A DNA stretch of 64,000 nt from Methanobrevibacter sp. (GTDB lineage Archaea; Methanobacteriota; Methanobacteria; Methanobacteriales; Methanobacteriaceae): positions 1 to 64,000 of the forward strand of contig NZ_JAFUHT010000077.1 of assembly GCF_017468685.1 (NCBI RefSeq), read 5' to 3'. The translations under genes and the position numbers were made by a program. Numbering within the stretch: the first letter of the stretch is position 1; every line of letters starts with the position of its first letter. Of the stretch, positions 8,973 to 17,915 are shown piece after piece. The notes below the pieces were generated by a model, which saw only the letters and a list, made by a program, of their open reading frames with translations, had not been told where the DNA came from and searched no databases.

Positions 8973-9455
8973 ATGGATTCATTTGAACAGCTCATAGGTA
9001 AAAACATTAATGAAGTTGATTTAAATGAATCAAAAACTTTTTTTATAGCTCTCCTTGAATATGATACAAAGCACTGTGGAAAAAGATATCCATCATCCAA
9101 GTACAAATTAGCAGATATGGACTATTATGATTTAATCTCATTTTCTCAATTATTTAAAAAAGAAGCGATTTTAATAGTATGGTATAATATGGATATTATT
9201 ACTGATTTGGAGATATATTATTTAAGCAATGACTTTGATATTCTTTTTAATGATTATTATATCATTAAAAAAGCAATAGATAATGGATTGGCTCATAAAC
9301 TAACTGAAGGAGATACTAAATATCTTGGTGCTTCAAGACTAAATGAAAAAGTGCCTCAACCTCATAGTGACATATTAGCAAATAAACGTGAATTTGTCCT
9401 TAAAAAGAAATATCTGCAAAAAATCATTGATGAAATTAGTTTTTCTTGTAAATAA
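8973..9455 (+). CDS. Hypothetical protein, 160 residues
   Basis: No family is recognised. The product is soluble looking, rich in Tyr, Asp and Lys, with a KHCGKRYPSSKYKLADMDYYD segment broken here into KHCGKRYPSSK and YKLADMDYYD, and a tail of alternating Lys and hydrophobic residues. It starts six bases after the npdG stop without a strong ribosome binding site, so it is likely translated by re-initiation on the npdG transcript. No signal peptide is present, and the start of the first adhesin-like gene follows within 82 bases. Confidence 0.5.
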   Translation: MDSFEQLIGKNINEVDLNESKTFFIALLEYDTKHCGKRYPSSKYKLADMDYYDLISFSQLFKKEAILIVWYNMDIITDLEIYYLSNDFDILFNDYYIIKKAIDNGLAHKLTEGDTKYLGASRLNEKVPQPHSDILANKREFVLKKKYLQKIIDEISFSCK

Positions 9456-9536
9456 TGATTCAATTTTGTGCCTAACTTTAAATATTATTTTAAACATAAT
9501 AAATACATTAGAATAATATTTTTTGGAGTTGAGGTT

Positions 9537-11864
9537 TTGTTAAATAAAAAAATTTTACTATTGATGATAATTATTGCATGTTTTTTTTCATCATCAGTGG
9601 TATTTGCAAATGAAAATTTAACAAATACTTCAGAAATTATTTCTTATCCTGACAATCTTGATAATCAACTAGAAGTTAATTACTTCTCTTTTTCTAGTTT
9701 AAATTATAAAATAAATTCCAATAATGAATCAAGTGTTACATTAAATGAAGATTATAAATTCGATTTAAACATTGACAATAATTTCAAGAGTGGAATTGTA
9801 ATTAATCGTTCAGTGAATATTATAGGTAATGGGCATACTATTGATGGTGCGGGTGTTGCCAGAATATTTAATATCACTGCATCAGATGTCTTTATAAGTA
9901 ATATTAGTTTCATTAACGCTAATGCGGATAATGGTGCTGCAATCAATAGTCAGTTTAATCCAGGACTAATTTCATGTAATTTTACAAATAATAAGGCAAC
10001 ATTAAATGGTGGTGCAATGTATGGAGGTACAGCTAGCAATTGTAAATTTGAAAGTAATTCTGCAAGTCGTGGAGGAGCAATTTACAATGGTGTATCTCAA
10101 CATTCCACTTTTATTTCTAATGTTGCAAATGATGGAGGAGCATTATTCAATTCTTATGCTGAATATTCTGTTTTTAATTCCAATTATGCAAATTCTGTTT
10201 GTGGTGCAATGAGTGGTGGATCTGCACTAAACTGTACTTATATTAGAAATCAGGCTAAAAATTCATATGGTGCCGGCGAGTTCTATGCTAAAAATTGTAT
10301 TTTTATTGAAAATTCTGCTTATAATGTCGGTGCATTAAAAGGTGAAGCAGAATACTGTATTTTCAGGGAAAATTATGCATTAAATGAAGCTGGAGCAATG
10401 AGGGATAGTAAAGCAGAAAACTGTACTTTTATCAATAATCATGCGATTATTGCTGGTGCAATGGAAGGTGGATCTGCTATAAACTGTGTTTTCAATTATA
10501 ATAATGCAGATAATTATGGTGGTGCGCTTTGTAATGTATATGCAAAATACTGTAATTTCACTGGTAATTCTGCTTATCAGGGAGGAGCAATGTATGATAA
10601 CTCTGCTGAAATGTGTATTTTTGTAAGCAATAATGCAAATGAAGGTGGAGCATTATATCATGTATCTTCTGAATCATGTAAATTCATCTCCAATTCTGCA
10701 AAAAATGGAGGAGCAATATCTTTAGGTTCTACTAGGAGTTCAACTTTTGAAAGAAATTCGGCAAGTGAAAATGGAGGTGCATTATTATCCACTTCAGCAT
10801 TTTTATGTAGTTTTGAGGGAAATTCTGCTAAAACTGGTGGTGCAATGTATGGAGGTTCTGCAATACAATGTGATTTTGAGGATAATCAGGCTAATTTTGG
10901 AGGAGCAATTGCAGGAGATTGTTCAGCATCAAACTGTAACTTTACAGACAACATAGCTATTATTTCCGGTGGTGCAAACTATCAGGCATCTATTGTTAAC
11001 TGTAATCTTGCAGGTAATCTGCCAAAATACAAATTGTCTCTTTCAGGTTTTGAAGCAATATATGGTTTTGGTGGAGAACTTAATGTAAAACTGTCAGATT
11101 CTCTTAATACTCAGGTTAAAGGTATTAAAACCATTATTGACATTTATGACAGTCATAATAATCTTGTTGAAACAGATTCATGCTTAAGTGGTTATTCTTG
11201 TTTTGTAGATTTGGGGTTAGGTGAATATACTGCGGTTGTTCGTTTAAATGATGAAAATTATGTGGCTGATCCTGTAAGTTCTCATATTACAATTAAAACA
11301 TCATCATTCATTTATGTTGTTGGTGTAACTGCAACATATGATATTAACAATCCATTAATTGTTAATTTGCATGATTCAAAAGGTGTAATTCTTAAAAACA
11401 CTCCTGTTTCAATAAAGATTAACGGCGTTAGTAAAACCTATTGGACAAATAATAATGGGCAGGTATTAATGTCAACAGTTGGTTTGGCTCCAAATGTATA
11501 TAATGCAATAATAACTTATGCAGGAAGCAATATCTACTTTTCATCAACTGCAACTGCAAAGGTCACTATTAAAAAAGCAAATCCGATAATGATAGCTTCT
11601 AAAATGACTTATAAATCAAAAGTGAAAACCAAAAAATATTCTATTATATTAAAAAATAATGTTTATAAGGTATTGAAAAATACTCAGGTTACATTAAAAA
11701 TCAATAAGAAAACTTATTCTGCTAAAACAAATTCTAAAGGTAAAGCAACCTTTAAAATTAAGAAATTAACCAAAAAAGGAACATATAAAGCACAGATCAA
11801 ATATTCTGGAAATGGATATTATAACGCTTTAACAAAAACAGTTAAGATTACTGTTAAAAAATAA
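9537..11864 (+). CDS. Adhesin-like secreted protein with Pmp-type beta-helix
   Basis: A 775-residue surface protein. The signal peptide ends in SVVFA before NENLTN. From about residue 100 to 490 it has some sixteen short coils of roughly 23 residues, each with GGA[IML] and a C-x-F-x-x-N turn (for example NCKFESN, KNCIFIEN, QCDFEDN). These GGA and FxxN repeats are those of Chlamydia-type polymorphic membrane proteins and fold as a right-handed beta-helix. Two or three Ig-like domains follow, and the last ~90 residues are very basic (KINKKTYSAKTNSKGKATF). I prefer TTG 9537, with GGAG eight bases upstream, over an upstream GTG at 9468 that would add a 23-residue extension before the signal peptide. 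Function as adhesin is inferred from family. Confidence 0.8.
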   Translation: MLNKKILLLMIIIACFFSSSVVFANENLTNTSEIISYPDNLDNQLEVNYFSFSSLNYKINSNNESSVTLNEDYKFDLNIDNNFKSGIVINRSVNIIGNGHTIDGAGVARIFNITASDVFISNISFINANADNGAAINSQFNPGLISCNFTNNKATLNGGAMYGGTASNCKFESNSASRGGAIYNGVSQHSTFISNVANDGGALFNSYAEYSVFNSNYANSVCGAMSGGSALNCTYIRNQAKNSYGAGEFYAKNCIFIENSAYNVGALKGEAEYCIFRENYALNEAGAMRDSKAENCTFINNHAIIAGAMEGGSAINCVFNYNNADNYGGALCNVYAKYCNFTGNSAYQGGAMYDNSAEMCIFVSNNANEGGALYHVSSESCKFISNSAKNGGAISLGSTRSSTFERNSASENGGALLSTSAFLCSFEGNSAKTGGAMYGGSAIQCDFEDNQANFGGAIAGDCSASNCNFTDNIAIISGGANYQASIVNCNLAGNLPKYKLSLSGFEAIYGFGGELNVKLSDSLNTQVKGIKTIIDIYDSHNNLVETDSCLSGYSCFVDLGLGEYTAVVRLNDENYVADPVSSHITIKTSSFIYVVGVTATYDINNPLIVNLHDSKGVILKNTPVSIKINGVSKTYWTNNNGQVLMSTVGLAPNVYNAIITYAGSNIYFSSTATAKVTIKKANPIMIASKMTYKSKVKTKKYSIILKNNVYKVLKNTQVTLKINKKTYSAKTNSKGKATFKIKKLTKKGTYKAQIKYSGNGYYNALTKTVKITVKK

Positions 11865-12162
11865 TTTAATTATTATTGTGAATTTATTTGTTAAATTTTT
11901 GTATTGAAATTGAATCATATTTCAAGACTATAATATTTTTAATTGAACATTAATTGGGAAATTATATGGTATATTATATTTTTTATTAACCTAAATTTTA
12001 ATGAATATTTGAATTACTTTTTTAAATTTTTATACTTTTTAATTCATTTTTTTAAAAAATAATTATCCAGTCATACCATAAAAAAGTAAAATTATATATA
12101 TTATATAATATAGAATAATAATATATTCAAATGAATATAATTCAAAATAAAAAGTGGTCAAA
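11865..12162. other. AT-rich intergenic region
   Basis: 298 bases without a credible gene. It holds long A/T runs, a single TTAACCTAAATT half-site-like sequence near 11988 and a TATA-like TTATATATATTA near 12092 that probably drives the next gene. No RNA gene or repeat is seen. Confidence 0.6.
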
Positions 12163-13782
12163 ATGAAAATAAAAAATTTAATTTTAGTTAGTTTGATACT
12201 AACTATTGTGACGATAGGTGCAGTTTGTGCATCCGGGGATATAAGTGATGATGAATTAACGACGTGTCCGGCAGAAGAAGATATTATAGAGCAAACACCG
12301 ACAGATGAAATCATCTCAACTGACAGTGAAGATGAAAATTTAGCCATTACCGAAAATAACATTGAAATTAATGATGAAATTGGATTTGATGATTGTGGAG
12401 ATATTGTAACAATTCATAATTGGGAAAATGAAAATGTTACCGGAAATCTGATTGTTTCACATAATGATAAAGAGTATTTTAATGCAGATGTTACAATTCC
12501 GTCCAATGATTGTTTTACATTATACAGAAGTGATGCAGGTGATTTGCCGACAGGCAATATTCTTTTAAAAGTACAGTTTACGCCTGAAGGTCAAACTCCG
12601 ATAATCGCTCAAAAGGAAACTATTATAAAAGATTTTGATATTTACTGTTGGCAATTTTTGGGTTGGGGAGAAATTGATGATGATTTAATGAGTTTTGCCC
12701 AGTATGACTTAAAATTCAAAGTAAGAATGAATAAAAATTCAACTGAAAAAATATCATATGTCTTTTTAGGCAAAACATATGATGTTGATTTTTCAAACGG
12801 GGAAGGGTATTTCACCATTCCATCAGCAAATCTGGATTTGGGAAACTACAGTTTTGAGATTAAGGTAGGAAATAAAACAAGAAAAATTGATTTCACTGTG
12901 GAAGAACTGATGTTAAGCTATGATTTTATTTCACTTAATCAGGATTATTATATTTCATTTTTAATGCCGAAGTCATACACAGGTACAGGATATTTGTATG
13001 AATATAATGATAATAAAGGGACTGTTGGAGACCTGATTAAACAGGAAAATGCGGTAGAGGGTATAGTGACGATATTAGTTCCAAAATTGGAAATAGGCAC
13101 ATATAACTTCTTTTTCAAATTTGATTCTCCAGATTTTAAGTACAATAAAACATTTGAAACAATTGTTTTGGAGAATAATGAAAATATCCGGATAAATCTG
13201 AGTTCTACTGAGATCGAATATGGCGGTCAAATAACTGTTGAAGGTTATGGAAAAGAAGGTCTTTATGTTCTTCTTACTGATGAGTGGATTGTATCTGCAA
13301 AAATATATACAAACTCATTTAATGAAATAATATCCAACTTAAATCCTGGAAAACATAGGATAGTCATATATGGAGAAGAATCCTCAGGTCAGAGTAATGC
13401 ATTCTATAATCTGTTTTATGTGAATGTAAAGGAAAAACCAGTTAATATTAATGATAATATTAATAATAATGAATACAGGAAAACTCCAGATAAAAAAGCT
13501 GATTCAGTCAAATTAACCCTTAAAAAGGTTAAGGTTAAAAGATCCGCTAAAAAACTGGTTTTAACAGCAACTTTAAAAATCAATAAAAAGGCCGTTAAAG
13601 GTAAAAGAATTATATTCAAGTTCAATGGTAAAAAATACAGTGCATTAACCAATAAAAAAGGTGTTGCAAAAATAACCATTGCAAAAAAGGTTTTAAAGAA
13701 ACTGAAAGTGGGTAAAAAAGTCAAATATCAGGCAAGTTATGGTAAAGTAACCAAAAAAGTCACTGTGAAAGTGAAAAGATAA
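12163..13782 (+). CDS. Secreted Ig-like surface protein with basic C-terminus
   Basis: A 539-residue exported protein. The signal peptide (MKIKNLILVSLILTIVTIG, cleavage after VCA) is followed by about 50 residues that are strongly acidic (SDDELTT, EEDIIEQ, TDSEDENLA). The body is made of beta-rich segments resembling Ig-like repeats, with no beta-helix coils and no peptidase. A conserved basic domain ends the protein (KAVKGKRIIFKFNGKKY, NKKGVAKITIAKK). ATG 12163 is chosen over a GTG three codons earlier. It lies 298 bases after the previous gene in AT-rich DNA with a TATA-like TTATATATATTA near 12092, so it has its own promoter. A hairpin terminator follows. Confidence 0.72.
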   Translation: MKIKNLILVSLILTIVTIGAVCASGDISDDELTTCPAEEDIIEQTPTDEIISTDSEDENLAITENNIEINDEIGFDDCGDIVTIHNWENENVTGNLIVSHNDKEYFNADVTIPSNDCFTLYRSDAGDLPTGNILLKVQFTPEGQTPIIAQKETIIKDFDIYCWQFLGWGEIDDDLMSFAQYDLKFKVRMNKNSTEKISYVFLGKTYDVDFSNGEGYFTIPSANLDLGNYSFEIKVGNKTRKIDFTVEELMLSYDFISLNQDYYISFLMPKSYTGTGYLYEYNDNKGTVGDLIKQENAVEGIVTILVPKLEIGTYNFFFKFDSPDFKYNKTFETIVLENNENIRINLSSTEIEYGGQITVEGYGKEGLYVLLTDEWIVSAKIYTNSFNEIISNLNPGKHRIVIYGEESSGQSNAFYNLFYVNVKEKPVNINDNINNNEYRKTPDKKADSVKLTLKKVKVKRSAKKLVLTATLKINKKAVKGKRIIFKFNGKKYSALTNKKGVAKITIAKKVLKKLKVGKKVKYQASYGKVTKKVTVKVKR

Positions 13783-13798
13783 TTAAAAATAGATTTAA

Positions 13799-13830
13799 GT
13801 AGATGCTATGCATCTACATAACTTTTTTTT
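13799..13830 (+). terminator. Hairpin plus T-tract terminator
   Basis: Perfect 8-base stem GTAGATGC / GCATCTAC with a three-base TAT loop (13799-13817) followed by a run of eight T. It ends the 12163-13782 transcript, and the minus-strand gene pair converges on it. Confidence 0.75.
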
Positions 13831-13838
13831 AAAAATAT

Positions 13839-14171
13839 TCATGTAAATAATCTGAAGTCAAGTTCCAGCTTGGAATCGATTTCTTTAACCTTGTTGGTTA
13901 ACAGTTCCTTTAATTGCTCCAGATTTTCTTTTGAATTGCAGAATACATATATTGTCTCTTTTTTAACATTATTGTTTTCAATTGATGTTTGTTCTACTGG
14001 GCGGAAGCTAGGTTTATATCCTTTACACATTCCGTATTCACTTTTCAATCGTTTCAGTTCATCAATTTTTTCATAAGTGCCTTCTTTAATGCTTTCAATC
14101 TGGTCAAATTTGATGTCAACTGCACCAACATATTTAACTGACACAATCATTTCCTCAGTGTTGGAATCCAT
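13839..14171 (-). CDS. Hypothetical protein, 110 residues
   Basis: Small soluble protein of unknown family. It starts with MDSNTEEMIVSVKYVGAVD, has a Lys/Glu-rich predicted helix (EGTYEKIDELKRLKSEYG), then KKETIYVFCNSKENLEQLKE, which looks like a strand followed by a long helix. An alpha/beta fold is likely. It follows the 84-residue gene by six bases on the same strand, so the two are one operon. No motif that would assign a function is visible. Confidence 0.55.
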   Translation of the reverse strand: MDSNTEEMIVSVKYVGAVDIKFDQIESIKEGTYEKIDELKRLKSEYGMCKGYKPSFRPVEQTSIENNNVKKETIYVFCNSKENLEQLKELLTNKVKEIDSKLELDFRLFT

Positions 14172-14177
14172 TAATGA

Positions 14178-14432
14178 TTACTCGGTGTTTAACTGATTTA
14201 TTTTTTCAATCAGTTCATCCAATTTACTGTTTAAACCGTCGTCATCTTCTGATTTCAATGTAAAAAATGTAAGGTCTTCTGTGATATCATTATCATTGAC
14301 GGGTACTGTGTTGAAAAGCATATGTGAAGATGATTTTGTAGTAATTTCTCCATAATCTGTTATGATGCTGTTGATTTGGGTAATTTTGTCAGAATTGAAT
14401 ATTCCTATTGCAAAATTTCTTTTAGATGACAT
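14178..14432 (-). CDS. Hypothetical protein, 84 residues
   Basis: First gene of a two-gene minus-strand operon. The product is acidic with NFAIGIFNSDKITQINSII near the start and a helical end (DGLNSKLDELIEKINQLN) that may form a coiled coil. No known family was recognised, and no export signal or metal motif is seen. It is divergently oriented to the TIGR04076-like gene, with a shared AT-rich 104-base promoter region. Confidence 0.5.
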   Translation of the reverse strand: MSSKRNFAIGIFNSDKITQINSIITDYGEITTKSSSHMLFNTVPVNDNDITEDLTFFTLKSEDDDGLNSKLDELIEKINQLNTE

Positions 14433-14536
14433 AATGAAAATTATATTTTTAGAATATATAACTTTTTTTAAAAATATATATCATAAAAATTATACATTTA
14501 ATTACTATTAACTTGGTTTATTTTTGAGATGATAAC

Positions 14537-14863
14537 ATGAAAAAAGTAAAGATAACTGTTCTTAAGACAACTCTGCAGGAAGATCTTGCTCGTGAATATG
14601 GTGTTGAGGGACTTTCAGTCTGTCCTTTGATGAATGAAGGTGAAATCTATTACGCTGATTATGCCAAGCCTGAAGGATTTTGTGACGAGGCTTGGAAAGC
14701 AGTCTATCAGTATGTTTTTGCCTTAGCCCATGGGGTAGAAGAGGTGTGGTATTATCATGACTGGATTGAAAAGCCGGGAGTTGCAATCGTTTCATGCAAT
14801 GACGGTTTAAGGCCGGTTATAATGAAACTTGAAGCAACAGATATTGAATCAAAAAGTGATTAA
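14537..14863 (+). CDS. TIGR04076-like small protein
   Basis: A 108-residue protein that begins KKVKITVLKTTLQEDLA and contains EGFCDEAWKAVYQYVFAL, a WYYHDW motif and VAIVSCNDGLRPVIMKLE. This order matches the TIGR04076 family of anaerobes, usually found as stand-alone genes of unknown biochemical role. Three cysteines are present (SVCPL, GFCDE, VSCNDG), so a redox or metal function is possible. The ATG follows GAGATGATAAC. It converges on the CatA-like gene, with 16 bases between the two stops. Confidence 0.65.
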   Translation: MKKVKITVLKTTLQEDLAREYGVEGLSVCPLMNEGEIYYADYAKPEGFCDEAWKAVYQYVFALAHGVEEVWYYHDWIEKPGVAIVSCNDGLRPVIMKLEATDIESKSD

Positions 14864-14879
14864 ATCTTCTATATGAAAA

Positions 14880-15506
14880 TTAATCGTATGAATTGAATTC
14901 CTTTTGTGCCCTTTCATAAAAGTATCCAAGTTCCCGACCATTTACAAAAATATGATTCACGGTAATTGATACAGTCATTTCATAATCGTCATTGACTTTT
15001 CCCCAAGTGATTAATGGCTGTATCTGACTACCAGTAACTATCGCGGAGGTTATTGAGTCAAAATCAACCCATGGAATGCATGAGAAGTTGGCAATGTTTT
15101 CAACATCCCTTTTTTCCATCTCCAATGTAAAACCTTCATTTTTACCATTTAAAATATCCTGTGATAGTTTTTTAACGTAATCATGCCATTTAAAAATATC
15201 ATCGAATTCCTGTGGTGTTTTAACACGCATTTCCCTATATATTTTTGCTTTTTCATTCATGATTGGGGTGGTTCCATCAAGATAATCATACTCAATTACT
15301 TTTCCATCAATTATTCTTCTTTTAAACTCATCAACACTATTGACTGCATTCATAAGGGACCCCAGACTCATGATAAAAAATGACTTGTCGTTTTCATGGC
15401 ACCAGTTCCACATTTTCTCCACATTAATTCTTGCTGACATTGTATATCGTGATGAGTGAAAATTAATGAAGGGATTGTTTTGTAAATCAAATTCAATTTC
15501 TCTCAT
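14880..15506 (-). CDS. CatA-like O-acetyltransferase homologue (chloramphenicol acetyltransferase superfamily)
   Basis: A 208-residue protein with the whole-length pattern of CatA-type acetyltransferases: an N-terminal FHSSRYTMSARI strand, DGTTPIMNE in the middle, IPWVDFDSI and a C-terminal active-site block. The catalytic motif, normally HxxxDG, here reads H185-IFV-N189-G. The histidine is present but aspartate is replaced by asparagine. In trimeric CAT enzymes that Asp stabilises the active site by a salt bridge, so the protein may have altered activity or a non-antibiotic substrate. Many archaeal and clostridial members of this family have no known substrate. Minus strand, own promoter divergent from the disulfide oxidoreductase. 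Confidence 0.75.
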   Translation of the reverse strand: MREIEFDLQNNPFINFHSSRYTMSARINVEKMWNWCHENDKSFFIMSLGSLMNAVNSVDEFKRRIIDGKVIEYDYLDGTTPIMNEKAKIYREMRVKTPQEFDDIFKWHDYVKKLSQDILNGKNEGFTLEMEKRDVENIANFSCIPWVDFDSITSAIVTGSQIQPLITWGKVNDDYEMTVSITVNHIFVNGRELGYFYERAQKEFNSYD

Positions 15507-15580
15507 TATAATAACCTTAATCTATTTATATCTTTTTTAATAAATATTAGTTTGTATAAATCATAAATGGTTTTGTTATA

Positions 15581-16912
15581 ATGAAAGTAGTAATTGTAGG
15601 TGGCGGAGCTGGAGGAATCTCAACAGCTTCAAATATACGTAAACTTGATAAAGAAATTGAAATAACAGTTATCACAAGAGATAATAAAGTAGCATACTCA
15701 CCATGTGCAATACCTTATGTATTGTCCGGTACAATTGAATCTTTTGATGATATTGTAATGAGAACTCCTGAAGATTATAAACAGAAAAATATTGATGTAA
15801 TCATTGAAGCGGAAGTAACTGCAGTTGATTCAGATAAAAAAACAGTAACTTACGTGAAAGAGGGTAAGGAAACTGTCCTTGATTATGATAAATTGGTTCT
15901 TGCAACCGGCGGAAATCCATTTGTACCTCCAATGCAGGGAGTGGATTTGGATGGAGTATTCAGAATCAGAAACATTGAAGATGGTATTCGTGTACAGGAA
16001 GCAATGAAAGATGCTAAAAGTGCAATTGTAACTGGTGCAGGTTTAATTGGTATTGAAATTGCATTTGCACTTAAAAAACAGGGATTGAATGTTATTTTAA
16101 GTGAAATGTTACCTCAAATTGTTCCAAGATCACTTGATAAAGACATGTCAGATATTCTGGTTAAATATCTTGAAATGGAAGGAATACAAGTTGTTTTAGG
16201 AAAACCAATCACCAAATTAATCGGTGATGGTAAAGTCGAAAAAGCATGTTTCGGTGATGAGGACTTGTATGATGCAGATATGGTAATTATGGCAACAGGT
16301 GTTCGTGCAGAACTTGACTTGGCACAAATGGCAGGTTGTGAAATCGGAAGATGGGCAATACTTGTAAATGACAGAATGGAAACATCAGTAGAAGATGTAT
16401 ATGCAGTAGGGGACTGTGTAGAATCAAAAGACTTAATTTTAGGTTCAAATACTATTTCCCAATTAGGTACTACTGCTGTACGTGAATCAAAAACATTAGC
16501 ACGTACAATCTGTGGTAAAAAATCCAAATTCAACCCTGTTTTAAATTCTATGGTTTCCAAAGTAGGTAAACTCGAATTCGGTGCTGTGGGATACACTACA
16601 GGATTTGCTCAACAAAACCGTATCAGACCGGTTGTACAGAAAGTACAGGCACTTACAAGAGCACGTTACTATCCTAATGCAAAGCCAATGGACATTAAAG
16701 TTATTTGTGATGGAAACGGAACCATTATTGGTTGTCAAATCATAGCAGAAGAACGTGTAGCTGAAAGAATCGATACAATGACATTAGCCATTACTGAAGG
16801 TTTAACCTGTTTTGATTTAAGTAATATGGAATTTGCTTATGCACCACCAGTATCAATGGTAACAGATCCGTTAATCCTTGCTGTAGAAGAAGTAAGCAAA
16901 AAATTCAGTTAA
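15581..16912 (+). CDS. FAD-dependent pyridine nucleotide-disulfide oxidoreductase (CoA-disulfide reductase / NADH oxidase type)
   Basis: A 443-residue flavoprotein. The N-terminal FAD site VIVGGGAGGISTA (residues 4-16), the second dinucleotide site AIVTGAGLIGIEIA near 150-163, and YAVGDCVES for FAD are all clear. A single redox cysteine, Cys42 in SPCAIPY, is the hallmark of the CoA-disulfide reductase / NADH oxidase / NADH peroxidase group, which cycles Cys-SH with CoA persulfide or cysteine sulfenate. It could reduce oxygen, peroxide, CoA disulfide or polysulfide; sequence does not decide. It lies 25 bases before the Mrp ATPase and probably shares its transcript, hinting at a role in oxidative stress or sulfur chemistry. 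Confidence 0.85.
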   Translation: MKVVIVGGGAGGISTASNIRKLDKEIEITVITRDNKVAYSPCAIPYVLSGTIESFDDIVMRTPEDYKQKNIDVIIEAEVTAVDSDKKTVTYVKEGKETVLDYDKLVLATGGNPFVPPMQGVDLDGVFRIRNIEDGIRVQEAMKDAKSAIVTGAGLIGIEIAFALKKQGLNVILSEMLPQIVPRSLDKDMSDILVKYLEMEGIQVVLGKPITKLIGDGKVEKACFGDEDLYDADMVIMATGVRAELDLAQMAGCEIGRWAILVNDRMETSVEDVYAVGDCVESKDLILGSNTISQLGTTAVRESKTLARTICGKKSKFNPVLNSMVSKVGKLEFGAVGYTTGFAQQNRIRPVVQKVQALTRARYYPNAKPMDIKVICDGNGTIIGCQIIAEERVAERIDTMTLAITEGLTCFDLSNMEFAYAPPVSMVTDPLILAVEEVSKKFS

Positions 16913-16937
16913 ATAAATTATTTTGGAGATGATAATT

Positions 16938-17915
16938 ATGCCAGAACATGGTCACGGTCACGGACATCATGGTCACGGGGGTCAGATGACTCCTGAACAG
17001 CAAATGCAGATGATGCAACAGGAAATAAGATTAGCTAAAAATCTTAGTCAAATCAAACATAAAATAGTTGTAATGAGTGGAAAAGGGGGAGTTGGAAAGT
17101 CCACTGTAGCAGCAAACATTGCAGAAACCCTGCAGGCAATGGGTTATAATACAGGTATCCTGGATGCAGATATTCACGGACCAAACATTCCTAAAATGCT
17201 TGGTATAGATATGCTTGAGGAACAATTCAACCAATATCAGTTTGATGCATTTAAAAATATTGTTGAAAAAGATTTAGACACAAGTTTACCTGATGAAAAA
17301 CAACGTGAATTCATAGAAGAGAAGAGAAAAGAATATCAACACTCAATTTTCCCGGTTGAAACTACAAGCGGTTTAAAAGTAATGTCAATGGCATTTTTAA
17401 TAGACAGTCTTGACAGGCCAATCATCTGGAGAGGACCTCAAAAAACCGGTGCAATCAAACAGTTGGTTTCCGATTGTCATTGGGGAAAACTTGACTTTCT
17501 GGTCATCGATAACCCGCCGGGCACTGGGGATGAACCATTAACAGTACTTCAGACAATTCCTGAAACCGATTTGGTATTGATGGTTACCACACCAAACGTT
17601 GTTTCACAGGAAGATGTGCTTAAATGTGTTAAAATGGTTGAAATGATGAATATAGACAATATCGGTCTTATTGAAAATATGGCTTACTATATTTGTCCTC
17701 ACTGTGATGAAAAACTGCACATTTTCGGTGAAGGAAACGGTCAGAAATTCGCTGATGAAATGGAGATAACCTACCTTGGTGATTTGCCTATCAAAGAAAG
17801 TGTTTCCAACTCACCAAATAAAGATGCAACCATTTCAGTACTTGATCCTGAAGATGAAGTATCCAAAAGGTTCAAAGAGATAGTTGAAGATATTAAAAAA
17901 GAGTTTTTAGAGTAA
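16938..17915 (+). CDS. Mrp/NBP35-type iron-sulfur cluster carrier ATPase
   Basis: P-loop ATPase that binds and delivers Fe-S clusters to target proteins. The 325-residue product has a deviant Walker A motif GKGGVGKST at residues 48-56, LDADIHGPNIPKMLG after it, DNPPGTGDEP as the switch region, and a C-terminal CPHC pair in YICPHCDEKL near residue 250 that bridges a cluster between subunits. The N-terminus is unusual: a His-Gly stretch (HGHGHGHHGHGG) in the first 15 residues. The start ATG 16938 follows GGAGATGAT at four bases; a TTG at 16923 is less likely. Co-transcribed with the flavoprotein upstream. Confidence 0.9.
   Translation: MPEHGHGHGHHGHGGQMTPEQQMQMMQQEIRLAKNLSQIKHKIVVMSGKGGVGKSTVAANIAETLQAMGYNTGILDADIHGPNIPKMLGIDMLEEQFNQYQFDAFKNIVEKDLDTSLPDEKQREFIEEKRKEYQHSIFPVETTSGLKVMSMAFLIDSLDRPIIWRGPQKTGAIKQLVSDCHWGKLDFLVIDNPPGTGDEPLTVLQTIPETDLVLMVTTPNVVSQEDVLKCVKMVEMMNIDNIGLIENMAYYICPHCDEKLHIFGEGNGQKFADEMEITYLGDLPIKESVSNSPNKDATISVLDPEDEVSKRFKEIVEDIKKEFLE

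Noticed and set aside
9468-9536. Longer start (GTG 9468) for the first adhesin-like gene
   Set aside because: It would put a Lys/Tyr/Phe-rich stretch before a perfectly good signal peptide and has no ribosome binding site, whereas TTG 9537 has GGAG eight bases upstream.
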